Notes: generated by a model from the sequence alone, not told the origin. A stretch of DNA of 49,272 nt from Dehalococcoidia bacterium (GCA_020845735.1 JADLFF010000072.1:1-49272), one strand, 5' to 3'; positions 16,821 to 26,284 are shown, counted from the first letter of the stretch. Numbers and translations are program-made.

Positions 16821-16836
16821 TGTGACACGAGTCACG
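16821..16836. promoter_or_regulatory. CRP/FNR-like dyad
   Basis: TGTGA-N6-TCACG fits the CRP/FNR-superfamily site TGTGA-N6-TCACA with one mismatch. Its centre is about 44 bases, close to four helical turns, from the DosR-like box and about 41 bases ahead of the multicopper oxidase ATG at 16870. Confidence 0.45.
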
Positions 16837-16869
16837 AAGACACGACTCGGGGCGAGAAAGGACCGGGAG

Positions 16870-18165
16870 ATGAAGTTCGGGATGGCGGTCGCGATCGCGG
16901 CCTCCCTCGCCGCCTTCGTGATCGCGACCGTCGCGGTCATCGTGGCTGCGACGGCCACGGGCGGAGCGGTAGGTGAGGCGGCAGCGACCACCAAAGCGGC
17001 CACTGTCGACGTGGAGCTCGGCGAGTTCTACGTCAAGCCCGCCGAGATCAAGGTCGCCAAGGGCGAGGCGGTCACCCTCCAGATCAAGAACACGGGCACC
17101 GTGCAGCACGACCTCGCACTCGACAGCGAGAAGAAGACGCCGCTGCTGAACGCGGGCGCCTCGGGCACGCTCTCCCTCGGCGCGCTCGCCGAGGGGTCCT
17201 ACCAGCTGAAGTGCACGGTCGCTGGCCACGCCGAGCTCGGCATGACGACCACCCTCACGGTCGGCGCCGCCGCGAGCGGCGACCACTCGACGGCGACCGG
17301 TGGCACGATGACGGCGGCCCAGATGGACGCCTCGTACATGGCACGCCTCAAGGAGTACCCGGCCAAGACCAGGGGCTCGGGGAACGCCGTGATGGAGCCG
17401 GTGCTCGACAACGGCGTGAAGGTCTACAACCTGACCGCCGACGAGATCGAGTGGGAAGTCGAGCCGGGCGTGGTGCGCAAGGGCATGGCCTACAACGGCC
17501 AGATCCCCGGCCCGCAGATCCGAGTCCGGGTCGGCGACCGCGTGCGCGTGAACCTCAAGAACGACCTTGAGGAGTCCACGGCGATGCACTTCCACGGCCA
17601 GTTCGTCCCCAACGCGATGGACGGCGTGGCCGGCATCACCCAGCCGCTGATCGAGCCCGGTCAGTCCTTCACCTACGAGTTCACGATCCGCAACTCGGGC
17701 AGCCACATGTACCACAGCCACATGAACGGGGCGCTGCAGATCCCCGCGGGCCTGCTCGGTGCGTTCATCGTCGAGGGGAACAACGAGCCCCAGTCCGATG
17801 TCGAGCAGGTGATGATCCTCAACGACGGTCCCCTCGGGTACACGATCAACGGCAAGGGGTTCCCCGCCACCGCTCCAATCGTCGCGAAGCCCGGCCAGAA
17901 GGTCCGGATCCGCTACATGAACGAGGGCCTGCAGATCCACCCGATGCACCTGCACGGGATGCCTCAGCTGGTCGTCGCGAAGGACGGGTGGCCTCTGCCG
18001 CAGCCCTACCAGGCCGACACGGTGCTGATCGCGCCAGGTGAGCGCGTCGATGTCATCGTCGATGCGACCGAGCTCGGCGTATGGGCCTTCCACTGCCACA
18101 TCCTGAGCCACGCAGAGAACGAGCAGGGGATGTTCGGCATGGTGACCGCGATGATCGTCCAGTAG
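16870..18165 (+). CDS. three-cupredoxin multicopper oxidase
   Basis: A 431-residue exported copper protein. After an N-terminal signal/anchor helix, residues about 40-130 form a plastocyanin-like domain with a type 1 site (QHDL, LKCTVAGHAELGM: His, Cys, His, Met). Two further cupredoxin domains carry all four multicopper-oxidase histidine motifs: HFHGQ, YHSHMN, HPMHLHG and FHCHILSHAENEQGM, the last including the type 1 Cys and Met. This is a two-domain laccase-type oxidase with an extra electron-entry cupredoxin. It could oxidise cuprous ion, phenols or another donor; it lacks the domain-1 type 1 site of copper nitrite reductase. I use the ATG at 16870, where AAAGGA and GGGAG precede it. Regulatory dyads lie upstream. 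Confidence 0.88.
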   Translation: MKFGMAVAIAASLAAFVIATVAVIVAATATGGAVGEAAATTKAATVDVELGEFYVKPAEIKVAKGEAVTLQIKNTGTVQHDLALDSEKKTPLLNAGASGTLSLGALAEGSYQLKCTVAGHAELGMTTTLTVGAAASGDHSTATGGTMTAAQMDASYMARLKEYPAKTRGSGNAVMEPVLDNGVKVYNLTADEIEWEVEPGVVRKGMAYNGQIPGPQIRVRVGDRVRVNLKNDLEESTAMHFHGQFVPNAMDGVAGITQPLIEPGQSFTYEFTIRNSGSHMYHSHMNGALQIPAGLLGAFIVEGNNEPQSDVEQVMILNDGPLGYTINGKGFPATAPIVAKPGQKVRIRYMNEGLQIHPMHLHGMPQLVVAKDGWPLPQPYQADTVLIAPGERVDVIVDATELGVWAFHCHILSHAENEQGMFGMVTAMIVQ

Positions 18166-18233
18166 CCCTCAGGCGCTCGCCCGGCGCCGCGCCGAGGAGG
18201 CCACGAGCGCCACGAGCACACGAGATCAAGCGC

Positions 18234-18259
18234 GAGGGGCGGTCTCCGGACCGCCCCTC
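18234..18259. terminator. bidirectional hairpin terminator between converging genes
   Basis: An 11-bp perfect GC-rich stem (18234-18244 with 18249-18259) closed by a TCCG loop and followed by TTCG on the plus strand. It sits in the gap between the multicopper oxidase stop and the ybeY stop. The U-tract is short. Confidence 0.7.
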
Positions 18260-18274
18260 TTCGTGCAGGCGACC

Positions 18275-18793
18275 TCAGTCGTCGTGGCCTCCCGAGGCGT
18301 GCACGGCTGCCCCGAGGACCTCCTCCTCGCGCGTCCGCATCTCCGCGTCGTCCTCGGGCGCCTCATGGTCGTACCCCAGCACGTGCAACAGGCCGTGGAG
18401 CACCAGGTGCGACAGCTCGAGGTCGACCGCGAGGCCCGCCTCGTGGGCCTGCCGCACGGCGGTCTCGACCGAGATGGCGATGTCCCCGAGGTAGCGCCCG
18501 GGCTCATCCGCGTCGCGCGGGACCTCGGGTGGCGCGAACTCGTCCTCCCCGAGGCCCGACTCCCATGCCGGGAACGACAGCACGTCGGTCGGCACATCGA
18601 GGTCACGATGCTCCCGGTTCAGCGACCGCAGCAGCTGGTCGTCCGCGAACACGATGGTCAGGCTCGCGCCATCCTCGATCTCTTCCTCCTCGAGGACGCG
18701 CGCGCACAGGGCCCGCACGGCGTCGTCGCGCACCAGCGCGCGCGCGTCCCCCTCGAGGGCGTCCGCCTCGATGGCCACGACGTAGTGCGGCAT
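18275..18793 (-). CDS. ybeY: endoribonuclease YbeY
   Basis: A 172-residue YbeY, the metal-dependent RNase needed for 16S rRNA 3' maturation and ribosome quality control. The zinc-binding motif HLVLHGLLHVLGYDH (H-x3-H-x5-H) and the preceding LNREHRDLDVPTDVLSFP block are intact. The spacer between them is slightly long and acidic. It starts 14 bases after the nuoN stop on the same strand, so it may be read through from the complex I operon, an unexpected partnership. Confidence 0.93.
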   Translation of the reverse strand: MPHYVVAIEADALEGDARALVRDDAVRALCARVLEEEEIEDGASLTIVFADDQLLRSLNREHRDLDVPTDVLSFPAWESGLGEDEFAPPEVPRDADEPGRYLGDIAISVETAVRQAHEAGLAVDLELSHLVLHGLLHVLGYDHEAPEDDAEMRTREEEVLGAAVHASGGHDD

Positions 18794-18807
18794 GTGGGAT
18801 GCCTCGG

Positions 18808-20340
18808 CTAGTGGAGGGCGGCCGCGGCGTGTTGCGCGGCGGTGATCAGCGGCGTGGGTGCCAGGCCAAAGAGCACGACGCCAAACGCGGCCACTGCGAC
18901 CACGCCCTGCACGCCGGCAGGTACACGGAGGGCGCTCGTCTCGGGCGGCTCATCGAGGATCATCGTGCGCGCCCAGCGGAGGTAGTAGAACGCCGAGATC
19001 GCGGTGTTGAGCACGGCGACCACCACGACCAGCACCAGCCACCGCTCGACCACCCCATCGACGAGGTTTGCCACGAACGGCGGCGCGCCCACCATCTGCG
19101 CACCCAGGTTCGAAGTGAACTCGGAGGCGCCGGACGCCTGGATCGCCGAGTTGAAGATGTAGATCTTCGCGAGGAAGCCCGCGGTCGGCGGAATGCCGGT
19201 CAACGAGAGCAGGCACAGCGTGAGGATCCCAGCAAGCCACGGTGACCGCCTCGCGAGGCCCGCGTAGTCCCGGATCTGGTCCGATCCGATCCGCTGAGAC
19301 ACCGCCATGACACAGACAAACGCCCCGAGGTTCGTCGCGGCGTACGTGCCGAGGAAGAACAGCACCCCCGACGCACCGTTCGTGCTGCCGGCCGCCACCG
19401 CCGCGAGGCCCACCGCGATGTTCCCGGCCTGGGCAATGCTCGAGTAGCCGAGCAGGCGCTTCACGTCGGTCTGCATCAGGGCCGCGAGGTTCCCGAACGT
19501 CATCGAGAGCGCCGCGAGGACGCCGAACATGATCGCCCAGTCGTTCGCGATGTAGCTGTCCCCACCGCCGAGGCCGACGTAGAACACGCGCAGCACGATC
19601 GCGAACCCGGCCGCCTTCGAGGCGACCGAGAGGAAGCTCGTCACCACGGTCGGCGCGCCCTGGTACACGTCCGGGGCCCACGCGTGGAACGGCACGATCG
19701 CCATCTTGAAGCCGAACCCGGCCGCCACGAGGGCGAACGCGAACAGCAACGCGAGTCGACCGCCCTCGGGGGCGGCCGCGACGTACGCCGCGATGCCCTG
19801 GAGCGAGGTCGATCCCGACAGCCCGAAGAGGAACGCGAAGCCGTACAGCAGGACGGCCGCCGAGACCGACCCGGTGAGCAGGTACTTGAGCCCGGCCTCC
19901 GAGGAGCGCGCGTCGCGAGCGATGCCCGCGAGGATGAACTGCGCGATCGACGTGGTCTCGAGGGCCACGAAGATCATGATCAGGTCGTTGGACTGGGTCA
20001 GCAGCAGCATCGCGCCCGCCGAGGCGAGCATCAGCCCGTAGACCTCGCCACGCTGCGCGCGCGACTCGATCCACTCCGACCCACCGAGGATGACCGCGAT
20101 CGTCGCGGCCACGATCAGGACGGCGAAGAACACCGAGAAGGCGTCCACGCGGACGGCGCCGCCGAACGCCTCGGCGTTCTGGCCGCCGGCGCCCTGCGCG
20201 AGGGCGAACACGCCCGCGATCACGAGCGCACCAAGAACCACGGGACGCAGCGTCCCGGGCCCGGAGATCGCCACGAACAGGACCACGCCAGACGCCAGCA
20301 GCAGGATGAGCGCCGGGGCGATGACTACGAAGTCGGCCAT
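18808..20340 (-). CDS. nuoN: NADH-quinone oxidoreductase subunit N
   Basis: A 510-residue antiporter-like proton-pumping subunit of complex I with about fourteen hydrophobic helices. Family landmarks are FVALETTSIAQFILAG (the conserved Glu), the lysine-bearing GFKMAIVPFHAWAPDVYQGAPT and LMQTDVKRLLGYSSIAQAG. The open frame continues far upstream, but the real start is the ATG at 20340, whose A is shared with the nuoM stop (TGATG). It is the last nuo gene of the operon. Confidence 0.95.
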   Translation of the reverse strand: MADFVVIAPALILLLASGVVLFVAISGPGTLRPVVLGALVIAGVFALAQGAGGQNAEAFGGAVRVDAFSVFFAVLIVAATIAVILGGSEWIESRAQRGEVYGLMLASAGAMLLLTQSNDLIMIFVALETTSIAQFILAGIARDARSSEAGLKYLLTGSVSAAVLLYGFAFLFGLSGSTSLQGIAAYVAAAPEGGRLALLFAFALVAAGFGFKMAIVPFHAWAPDVYQGAPTVVTSFLSVASKAAGFAIVLRVFYVGLGGGDSYIANDWAIMFGVLAALSMTFGNLAALMQTDVKRLLGYSSIAQAGNIAVGLAAVAAGSTNGASGVLFFLGTYAATNLGAFVCVMAVSQRIGSDQIRDYAGLARRSPWLAGILTLCLLSLTGIPPTAGFLAKIYIFNSAIQASGASEFTSNLGAQMVGAPPFVANLVDGVVERWLVLVVVVAVLNTAISAFYYLRWARTMILDEPPETSALRVPAGVQGVVAVAAFGVVLFGLAPTPLITAAQHAAAALH

Positions 20341-21809
20341 CAGGCAGCTCCCACAATCGCCGCGATCGGCTCGATGCCCGCCTCGATGACCCGCGTGACG
20401 ACGGCCGGGTAGACCCCGACCACGACGATCGATGCCGCCATGCCGAGGACCGCGGTGCGCTCCCACCAGGCGGTCGCGTCGGGCATCGATGCCCAGCGCG
20501 TGCTCGGGGGACCAAAGAAGACGCGTTGCATCATCCAGAGGATGTACCCCGCGGCGAGCACCACGCCGAAGACCGCGAAGGCCGTGGCAATCGGGTGCGC
20601 GTCCCAGGATCCGAGGAACACGGTCAGCTCGGCGACGAACCCGGACAGCGTCGGCAGTCCGAGGGAGGCCATGCCCGCGACGAGCATGAACACGCCGATG
20701 AACGGCACGTGGTGCATCAGGCCGCCGAAGTCGGCGATCTGCCTCGTGTGCGCGCGGTCGTACACCAGGCCCACCATGATGAAGAGGAGCCCCGTGATCG
20801 TGCCATGAGTGAACATCTGGAGGGCGGCACCGGACATCGAGACGGGCGTGAGCGCCGCGACTCCGAGCAGCACGTAGCCCATGTGGGACACCGAGGAGTA
20901 GGCGATCAGCCGCTTCAGGTCTCGCTGCTGCAACGTGATGATCGCGCCGTACACCACCGAGAAGCCGGCGATGGTCGCGAGGAGCGTCGCGAAGGTGTGC
21001 GCCTGCTCGGGCAGCAGCGACACCGGGATGCGCATGATCCCGTACCCGCCCATCTTGAGGAGCACCCCGGCGAGCATCACCGAGACCGCCGTGGGCGCGT
21101 CGGTGTGCGCGTCGGGCAGCCAGGTGTGGACGGGGAAGACAGGCAGCTTCACGAGGAACGCCGCCATGATCATCCAGAACACGAGCGCGCCCGGCAGGAT
21201 CAGCTCGGCGTCCGGGGTCCGCGCCAGGACCGCGATGTCGAATGTGCCCGCGGACAGGCCGATCAGCAGGAAGCCCACCGCCATCAGCGCGGACCCGCCG
21301 ATGGTGTACAGCAGGAACTTCATCGCGCTGTATTCCTTGCGGCCGGAACCCCAGATCGAGATCAGGAGGTACATCGGCAGCAGCTCGAGCTCCCAGAAGA
21401 AGAAGAACTGGATGAGGTCCAGCGAGGTGAACACGCCCGCGACCGACGCCTCGAGGAGGAGCAGCATCGCGAAGTAGGCGCGCGGGCGCAGCTCGATGTT
21501 CCATGAGACAAGGACCGCCGCGAGCGAGAGCAGGCCCGTCAGCAGCACCAGCGGCGCCGACAGCCCATCGACGCCGAGCGCGTACTGCACGGTGAACCCC
21601 GCGCTCGACGCGTCGATCCAGGTGAACCGCTGGACGAACTGATAGCCCTCGCGGGCAGGGTCGAACAGCGCGAAGACGAGCACCGAGACGGCGAACGCGA
21701 GACCGCTGTAGACCAGCGCAATGACTCGAGGCTTGATCCGCTGGTCCTCGGGCAAGAGCAGCAGCGTCAGCGCGCCGGCGATGGGGAGCATCAGGAACAG
21801 CGTCAGCAT
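20340..21809 (-). CDS. nuoM: NADH-quinone oxidoreductase subunit M
   Basis: A 489-residue antiporter-like subunit. Typical segments are FFFWELELLPMYLLISIWG (conserved Glu), LVKLPVFPVHTWLPDAHTDAPT (conserved Lys and the HTWLPDAH motif) and LQQRDLKRLIAYSSVSHMGY. It forms one of the proton channels in the membrane arm. The start shares a base with the nuoL stop and the end with the nuoN start, showing tight coupling. Confidence 0.96.
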   Translation of the reverse strand: MLTLFLMLPIAGALTLLLLPEDQRIKPRVIALVYSGLAFAVSVLVFALFDPAREGYQFVQRFTWIDASSAGFTVQYALGVDGLSAPLVLLTGLLSLAAVLVSWNIELRPRAYFAMLLLLEASVAGVFTSLDLIQFFFFWELELLPMYLLISIWGSGRKEYSAMKFLLYTIGGSALMAVGFLLIGLSAGTFDIAVLARTPDAELILPGALVFWMIMAAFLVKLPVFPVHTWLPDAHTDAPTAVSVMLAGVLLKMGGYGIMRIPVSLLPEQAHTFATLLATIAGFSVVYGAIITLQQRDLKRLIAYSSVSHMGYVLLGVAALTPVSMSGAALQMFTHGTITGLLFIMVGLVYDRAHTRQIADFGGLMHHVPFIGVFMLVAGMASLGLPTLSGFVAELTVFLGSWDAHPIATAFAVFGVVLAAGYILWMMQRVFFGPPSTRWASMPDATAWWERTAVLGMAASIVVVGVYPAVVTRVIEAGIEPIAAIVGAA

Positions 21810-23746
21810 CAGGGCCTCAGTGACTGCAACGCCTCGAGGGCTGAGCCCCCGAGCACGAGGATCGCGCCGACGATGGTGATGGTCCCCATGAGGAACGCCG
21901 ACGTGTAGGCCTGGGGCTGTCCGAAGATGGTGCGCCGGAGGCCCTCACCGGCCATCCGCGAGGCGAACGCCACCCCGTTCACGGCGCCGTCGACCACCCA
22001 CGTGTCGAAGAGCTGCAGGCCGCGCCCCACCCCTCGATGCAGGACGGTGCGCACGAGGCCATCCTCGGCGATCACGTCCATGTAGTACTTGTTCGCAATC
22101 ACGCCGTGGATCGGTCGGAACAGCGCGAGCAGGCTCGCCGGCGAGGGCGTCCCGCCGTAGTACATCGCGGAGGCGAGCCCGATGCCGCCGAGCGCCGCAG
22201 CCAGCGACGCGACCACGACGATCGACTCGGGCTCCGGGTGATGACGCATCGCCTCGGGCAGTGCGCCCTGCACGAACTCTCCGAACCCACCGACGGTCAG
22301 CCAGCCGATGAGGATGGACGGCACAGCGAGGATGATCAGCGGGTATGCCATCGAGGGTGGCGACTCGTGGGGCCCGTGGTGCGCAGGCGCGTGGGCCGTG
22401 CCGTGCTCGGGCTCCGCGCCGCCCTTGTACTCCCCGAAGAAGGTGAGGAAGACCGCGCGGAACATGTAGAAGGCGGTCATGAAGGCGACCATCGTGCCGA
22501 TGACCCAGAGGAACTTGTCCTCGTGCCAGGCGTCGAGCAGGATCTCGTCCTTGCTCCAGAACCCCGAGAGCGGCCACACCCCCGCGAGGGAGATCGACCC
22601 GATCAGGAACGTCCAGAACGTGATCGGCATCGACTTCCGCAGCCCGCCCATGAGGCGCATGTCGAAGGTGTTCGTGGCGTGGTTCACGGAGCCGGATCCG
22701 AGGAACAGGAGCGCCTTGAAGAAGGCGTGCGTGAACAGGTGGAACGTCGCAGCCACGTACCCGCCGAGGCCGAGCGCCATCACCATGTAGCCCAGCTGCG
22801 ACACCGTCGAGTAGGCCAGCACGCGTTTGACATCGGTCATCACGAGGCCCATCGAGGCCGCGAAAATGGCGGTGAACGCGCCGGTGTACGCGATGAACGT
22901 CGAGACGCCCTCGGGGGCGGAGTGGAACGTCGGGAACATCCGCGCGAGGAGATAGACCCCCGCGACGACCATCGTGGCCGCGTGGATCAGCGCCGAGACG
23001 GGCGTGGGGCCCTCCATGGCGTCCGGCAGCCAGATGTGCAGCGGGAACTGCGCCGACTTGCCCATCGCGCCCATGAACATGCCGAGGGTGATCCCGGTGA
23101 GGGCGCTCGCCGCGATGTCACCGTGCTCGGCCAGCTCGTTGATGTGCGCGATGTCGAACTGGCCCTCGGTGTTGGCCCAGATTGCGATCACCGCGAGCAT
23201 GAACCCGAAGTCGCCGAACCTCGTGACGATGAACGCCTTCTTGGCCGCCGCCGCCGCCGAGGGCCGGTCGAACCAGAACCCGATCAGCAGGTACGAGGCG
23301 AGGCCCACCAGCTCCCAGTGGATGAAGAGCTGGAGGATGCTCGAGGCCAGGACCAGCCCCAGCATCGCCGAGGTGAACAGCGCCATGTACGTGTAGTAGC
23401 GCGCGTAGCCGGTGTCCCCGTGCATGTACCCCGTCGAGTAGATCTGCACGAGGAGCGACACGCTCGTCACGACGACGAGCATCATCGAGCTCAGCCCGTC
23501 GAGGCGGACGCCAAACTCGACGGTGAGCTCGCCGAACTCGAGCCACGTGTGCGGCTCGAATCCCACGGCCTCGCCGTGGTTCGACATCGTGACGGTCATC
23601 GCCCACAGCGCGAGGACCCACGCGCCCCCAATCGCGAGGATCGTGACGGTGGCCGCGCCCCGCGGGTTCTTGCGCATCAGGCCGGCGTTCACCAGGAACG
23701 CCGTGACCGGCAGGAAGTAGATGGCCCAGACGGCTGCTTCGGGCAT
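21809..23746 (-). CDS. nuoL: NADH-quinone oxidoreductase subunit L
   Basis: A 645-residue distal antiporter-like subunit, usual length for the family. It has HWELVGLASYLLIGFWF (conserved Glu), GKSAQFPLHIWLPDAMEGPT, LMTDVKRVLAYSTVSQLGYM and, after a histidine-rich loop (AEPEHGTAHAPAHHGPHE), a C-terminal lateral helix region. The ATG overlaps the stop of the small DUF2007-like gene (TAATG). Function is proton translocation coupled to quinone reduction. Confidence 0.96.
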   Translation of the reverse strand: MPEAAVWAIYFLPVTAFLVNAGLMRKNPRGAATVTILAIGGAWVLALWAMTVTMSNHGEAVGFEPHTWLEFGELTVEFGVRLDGLSSMMLVVVTSVSLLVQIYSTGYMHGDTGYARYYTYMALFTSAMLGLVLASSILQLFIHWELVGLASYLLIGFWFDRPSAAAAAKKAFIVTRFGDFGFMLAVIAIWANTEGQFDIAHINELAEHGDIAASALTGITLGMFMGAMGKSAQFPLHIWLPDAMEGPTPVSALIHAATMVVAGVYLLARMFPTFHSAPEGVSTFIAYTGAFTAIFAASMGLVMTDVKRVLAYSTVSQLGYMVMALGLGGYVAATFHLFTHAFFKALLFLGSGSVNHATNTFDMRLMGGLRKSMPITFWTFLIGSISLAGVWPLSGFWSKDEILLDAWHEDKFLWVIGTMVAFMTAFYMFRAVFLTFFGEYKGGAEPEHGTAHAPAHHGPHESPPSMAYPLIILAVPSILIGWLTVGGFGEFVQGALPEAMRHHPEPESIVVVASLAAALGGIGLASAMYYGGTPSPASLLALFRPIHGVIANKYYMDVIAEDGLVRTVLHRGVGRGLQLFDTWVVDGAVNGVAFASRMAGEGLRRTIFGQPQAYTSAFLMGTITIVGAILVLGGSALEALQSLRP

Positions 23747-23934
23747 TAGATCTTGTTCAACACTTCCCGCGCGACGTGCGTCTTGCCGTTCGGCACCCAG
23801 ATCTCACGCGCGTCCGACATCGCTCCCACCTCGATGGGCGGGACCACTCGCACGGACACCGCCTCGGCGCGCAACAGCTCGCGCCAGATCTCGGCCGCGT
23901 AGCCATCGGGCACGTCCATGAACTTCGTCCACAT
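23746..23934 (-). CDS. DUF2007-like small protein inside the nuo operon
   Basis: A 62-residue soluble protein. The pattern GYAAEIWRELLRAEAVSVRVV ... IWVPNGKTHVAREVL is that of the DUF2007 (putative signal-transducing) fold: a helix, a strand, a helix and a final strand that recognises or reports on a neighbouring enzyme. GGGGAGGG lies eight bases upstream of the ATG, and the stop overlaps the nuoL start, so it is clearly translated within the operon. It is not a known complex I subunit. A role in regulating or assembling the complex is speculation. Confidence 0.6.
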   Translation of the reverse strand: MWTKFMDVPDGYAAEIWRELLRAEAVSVRVVPPIEVGAMSDAREIWVPNGKTHVAREVLNKI

Positions 23935-23949
23935 CCGCGTCGCCCTCCC

Positions 23950-24300
23950 CTACCAGCGCAGCAGGTTCAAGCGGTCGAGGTCGACGGTCTCGCGGCGGCG
24001 GTAGACCAGCACGGCCATCGCGAGGGCGACCGCGGCCTCGGCGGCGGCCACGGTGAGGATGAACACCACGAACACGTGCCCCGCGAGCGCCGGCGTCCCC
24101 TGCGCCTGCGGCACGAATCGGGTGAACGCGAGGAACGCGAGGTTCGTCGCGTTGAGCATCAGCTCCACGCCCATCAGCACGGCAATCGCGTTCCGCTTCG
24201 AGAGCGCGATCAGGATGCCGATCGCGAACACCTGCCCCGACAATGCGAGGTAGTGCGGCAGCCCGGGCACGATGAACGGCTTCAGCTCCTCGAAGGTCAC
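23950..24300 (-). CDS. nuoK: NADH-quinone oxidoreductase subunit K
   Basis: A 116-residue three-helix subunit. The conserved glutamates fall in GVELMLNATNLAF and VFILTVAAAEAAVALA, as in NuoK generally; these lie on the proton path. The N-terminus is about ten residues longer than usual. The ATG overlaps the nuoJ stop (ATGA). Confidence 0.95.
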   Translation of the reverse strand: MTFEELKPFIVPGLPHYLALSGQVFAIGILIALSKRNAIAVLMGVELMLNATNLAFLAFTRFVPQAQGTPALAGHVFVVFILTVAAAEAAVALAMAVLVYRRRETVDLDRLNLLRW

Positions 24301-24812
24301 GCCCGCTCCTCCTCGCGAACGAGGACGATCGCCCCGATCAGCGCTGCGAGCAAGAGCACCGACGCCACCTCGAAGGCGAGCACGTAGGGCCCGAGGAGCG
24401 CCTGGCCGATGTCCGCGATCGTCGTCGCGAACGAGCGGTAGCCCAGGTCTTCCTCGGCAAGCACATTCCAGTCAGTCGCCACCGCCACGAGGGCCACGAT
24501 CGTCGCGAACCCGCCAGCCACCGCCACGCCCGGGAGCACGAACAGCGAGTTGGCGTTGTTGCGGTCCGCGAGCGGCGTCAGCATCACGGCAAACACGAGG
24601 AGGATCGAGACTGCACCGGCGTAGATGAGGATCTGCGCCACGGCCAGGAAGTCGGCCGACAGCGTGATAAAGATGCCGGCCATCCCGACGAACGCCAGCA
24701 CGAGGAACACCACGGCATGGAGCAGGTTCCGCACGGCGAACACCGCGAGGGACGACAGCACCGTCACGCCTGACAGCAGGTAGAACGCCCCGACGACGCC
24801 CGGATTGTCCAT
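24297..24812 (-). CDS. nuoJ: NADH-quinone oxidoreductase subunit J
   Basis: A 171-residue five-helix membrane subunit. FVGMAGIFITLSADFLAVAQILIYAGAV is split here as GIFITLSADFLAVAQ and ILIYAGAVSILLVF, matching the NuoJ core that shapes the helix next to the quinone-coupled channel. The longer open frame covering it is not all coding: the true start is the ATG at 24812, shared with the nuoH stop (TGATG). Confidence 0.94.
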   Translation of the reverse strand: MDNPGVVGAFYLLSGVTVLSSLAVFAVRNLLHAVVFLVLAFVGMAGIFITLSADFLAVAQILIYAGAVSILLVFAVMLTPLADRNNANSLFVLPGVAVAGGFATIVALVAVATDWNVLAEEDLGYRSFATTIADIGQALLGPYVLAFEVASVLLLAALIGAIVLVREEERA

Positions 24813-26284
24813 CAGCGCGCGCCCTCGGCCTGGCGGAGCGCCTGCGCCGCGCGCAGGCCACCCACGCCCGAGGTCATCACGGGGTGGTTCGCCTGCAACT
24901 CGGGCTGGTAGCCGAGCACGGTCGCCCAGCGCCGCATCGCGATGCGCGCGAAGACGTAGTTCACGATGGCGAACAGCACTAGCGGCACGATCGCGGCCAC
25001 GTCCCACCTCGCGAAGAGGGTCACCTCGAGGGCCACCAGCATGACGCTCGCGATCGACAGCGGGATGAGGTACTTCCACGCGAAGGCCATGAGCTGGTCG
25101 AGGCGGAAGCGCGGCAGCGTCGCGCGCATCCACACGAGGACGAAGTACACCACCGAGATCTTCAACCCGAGGATGACGTACGGCGGAATCCACGTCTCGA
25201 GGCCGAACAGCGTCCAGCCGCCGAGGAACAACGTGCTCACGAAGGCGCTCGTGGCGGTGGCGTAGCCCAGCTCGCCCGCGAGGTAGAGGCCCATCTTCAT
25301 CCCGGAGTACTCGGTGTAGTAGCCGGCCACGATCTCGGACTCGGCCTCCGCGATGTCGTTCGGCGATCGGTTCAGCTCGGCGGTCGAGGAGAAGAAGAAG
25401 GTGAACAGCGGCAGCGGCAGCAGGAAGGCGAACCACGCGTTGTGCTCGGCCTGCCAGCGCACGATCTCGGTGAGCTGGAGCGATCCGGTGAACAGCACGA
25501 TCGTGAGCAGCGAGATGGAGATCGGGATCTCGTAGGACACCATCATCGCGACGGTACGCATCGCGCCCAGCAGCGCGTAGTGGTTGTTCGAGCTCCACCC
25601 CGCGAGGAAGATCGCGAGCGTCGTCAGCGAGGTGACCGCCACGAGGTACAGCACGCCCACGTTGATGTCGGCGTAGGTCATCTTCGGGGCCCACGGGACG
25701 GCGCCCCACAGCAGCATCAGCGGGATGAACACGATCACCGGCGGCAGGTAATAGAGGAACCGGTCAGCCCCTCGAGGGATGACGGTCTCCTTCTGCATCA
25801 TCTTGATCGCGTCGGCGAGCGGCTGCAGCAGGCCAAACGGCCCGACGCGGTTCGGGCCGCGTCGCACCTGGAATCGGGCGAGCAGGCGGCGCTCGGACCA
25901 CACGAGGAGCACGAGGATCAGGCCGACGAACGACAGCACTCCGGTGCCGCCGATGACTGCCGAGGCGAGGTAGCCAACGTACGAGCCGGTCACGACGCAG
26001 GTCTCACCGAGGGCGAGCACGCACTCGGGGAGGACGCTGCGCAGGCCGTCCATCGTGTTGCCGAGGTCCCGGAAGTCGTACCACTTCCCATCGAGGGCGC
26101 CGCCGACCACGATCACGCCGATCAGCACGCTCAGCGCGATGACGACCAGCGCAACGACCGCACCGACGAGGCGCAGGCCCGGCACGGGCACCCGCACGAT
26201 GCGCTGGCGCGTCCCGGAGGGGACCGACTCGGGCGCGTCCTTGGTCGTGTCCAGGAGCATCCCGAAGGGGAGCGGGATCCTCAT
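24812..26284 (-). CDS. nuoH: NADH-quinone oxidoreductase subunit H
   Basis: A 490-residue subunit that forms the quinone-entry part of the membrane arm. It contains [35 protein letters not shown], the [22 protein letters not shown] loop region near the quinone site and [22 protein letters not shown]. It is longer than usual (most are 330-430), owing to about 85 extra N-terminal residues with an extra hydrophobic helix and a longer C-terminus. nuoI, which often follows nuoH, is missing. Confidence 0.95.
   Translation of the reverse strand: MRIPLPFGMLLDTTKDAPESVPSGTRQRIVRVPVPGLRLVGAVVALVVIALSVLIGVIVVGGALDGKWYDFRDLGNTMDGLRSVLPECVLALGETCVVTGSYVGYLASAVIGGTGVLSFVGLILVLLVWSERRLLARFQVRRGPNRVGPFGLLQPLADAIKMMQKETVIPRGADRFLYYLPPVIVFIPLMLLWGAVPWAPKMTYADINVGVLYLVAVTSLTTLAIFLAGWSSNNHYALLGAMRTVAMMVSYEIPISISLLTIVLFTGSLQLTEIVRWQAEHNAWFAFLLPLPLFTFFFSSTAELNRSPNDIAEAESEIVAGYYTEYSGMKMGLYLAGELGYATATSAFVSTLFLGGWTLFGLETWIPPYVILGLKISVVYFVLVWMRATLPRFRLDQLMAFAWKYLIPLSIASVMLVALEVTLFARWDVAAIVPLVLFAIVNYVFARIAMRRWATVLGYQPELQANHPVMTSGVGGLRAAQALRQAEGAR

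Noticed and set aside
16870..18165. Copper nitrite reductase (NirK)
   Set aside because: The middle domain lacks the type 1 Cys-His-Met site typical of NirK and instead has the HxH pairs of a laccase-type trinuclear centre.
18808..21504. 898-residue open frame suggesting a NuoM-NuoN fusion
   Set aside because: Only the part after the ATG at 20340 matches NuoN. The rest is an out-of-frame reading of nuoM.
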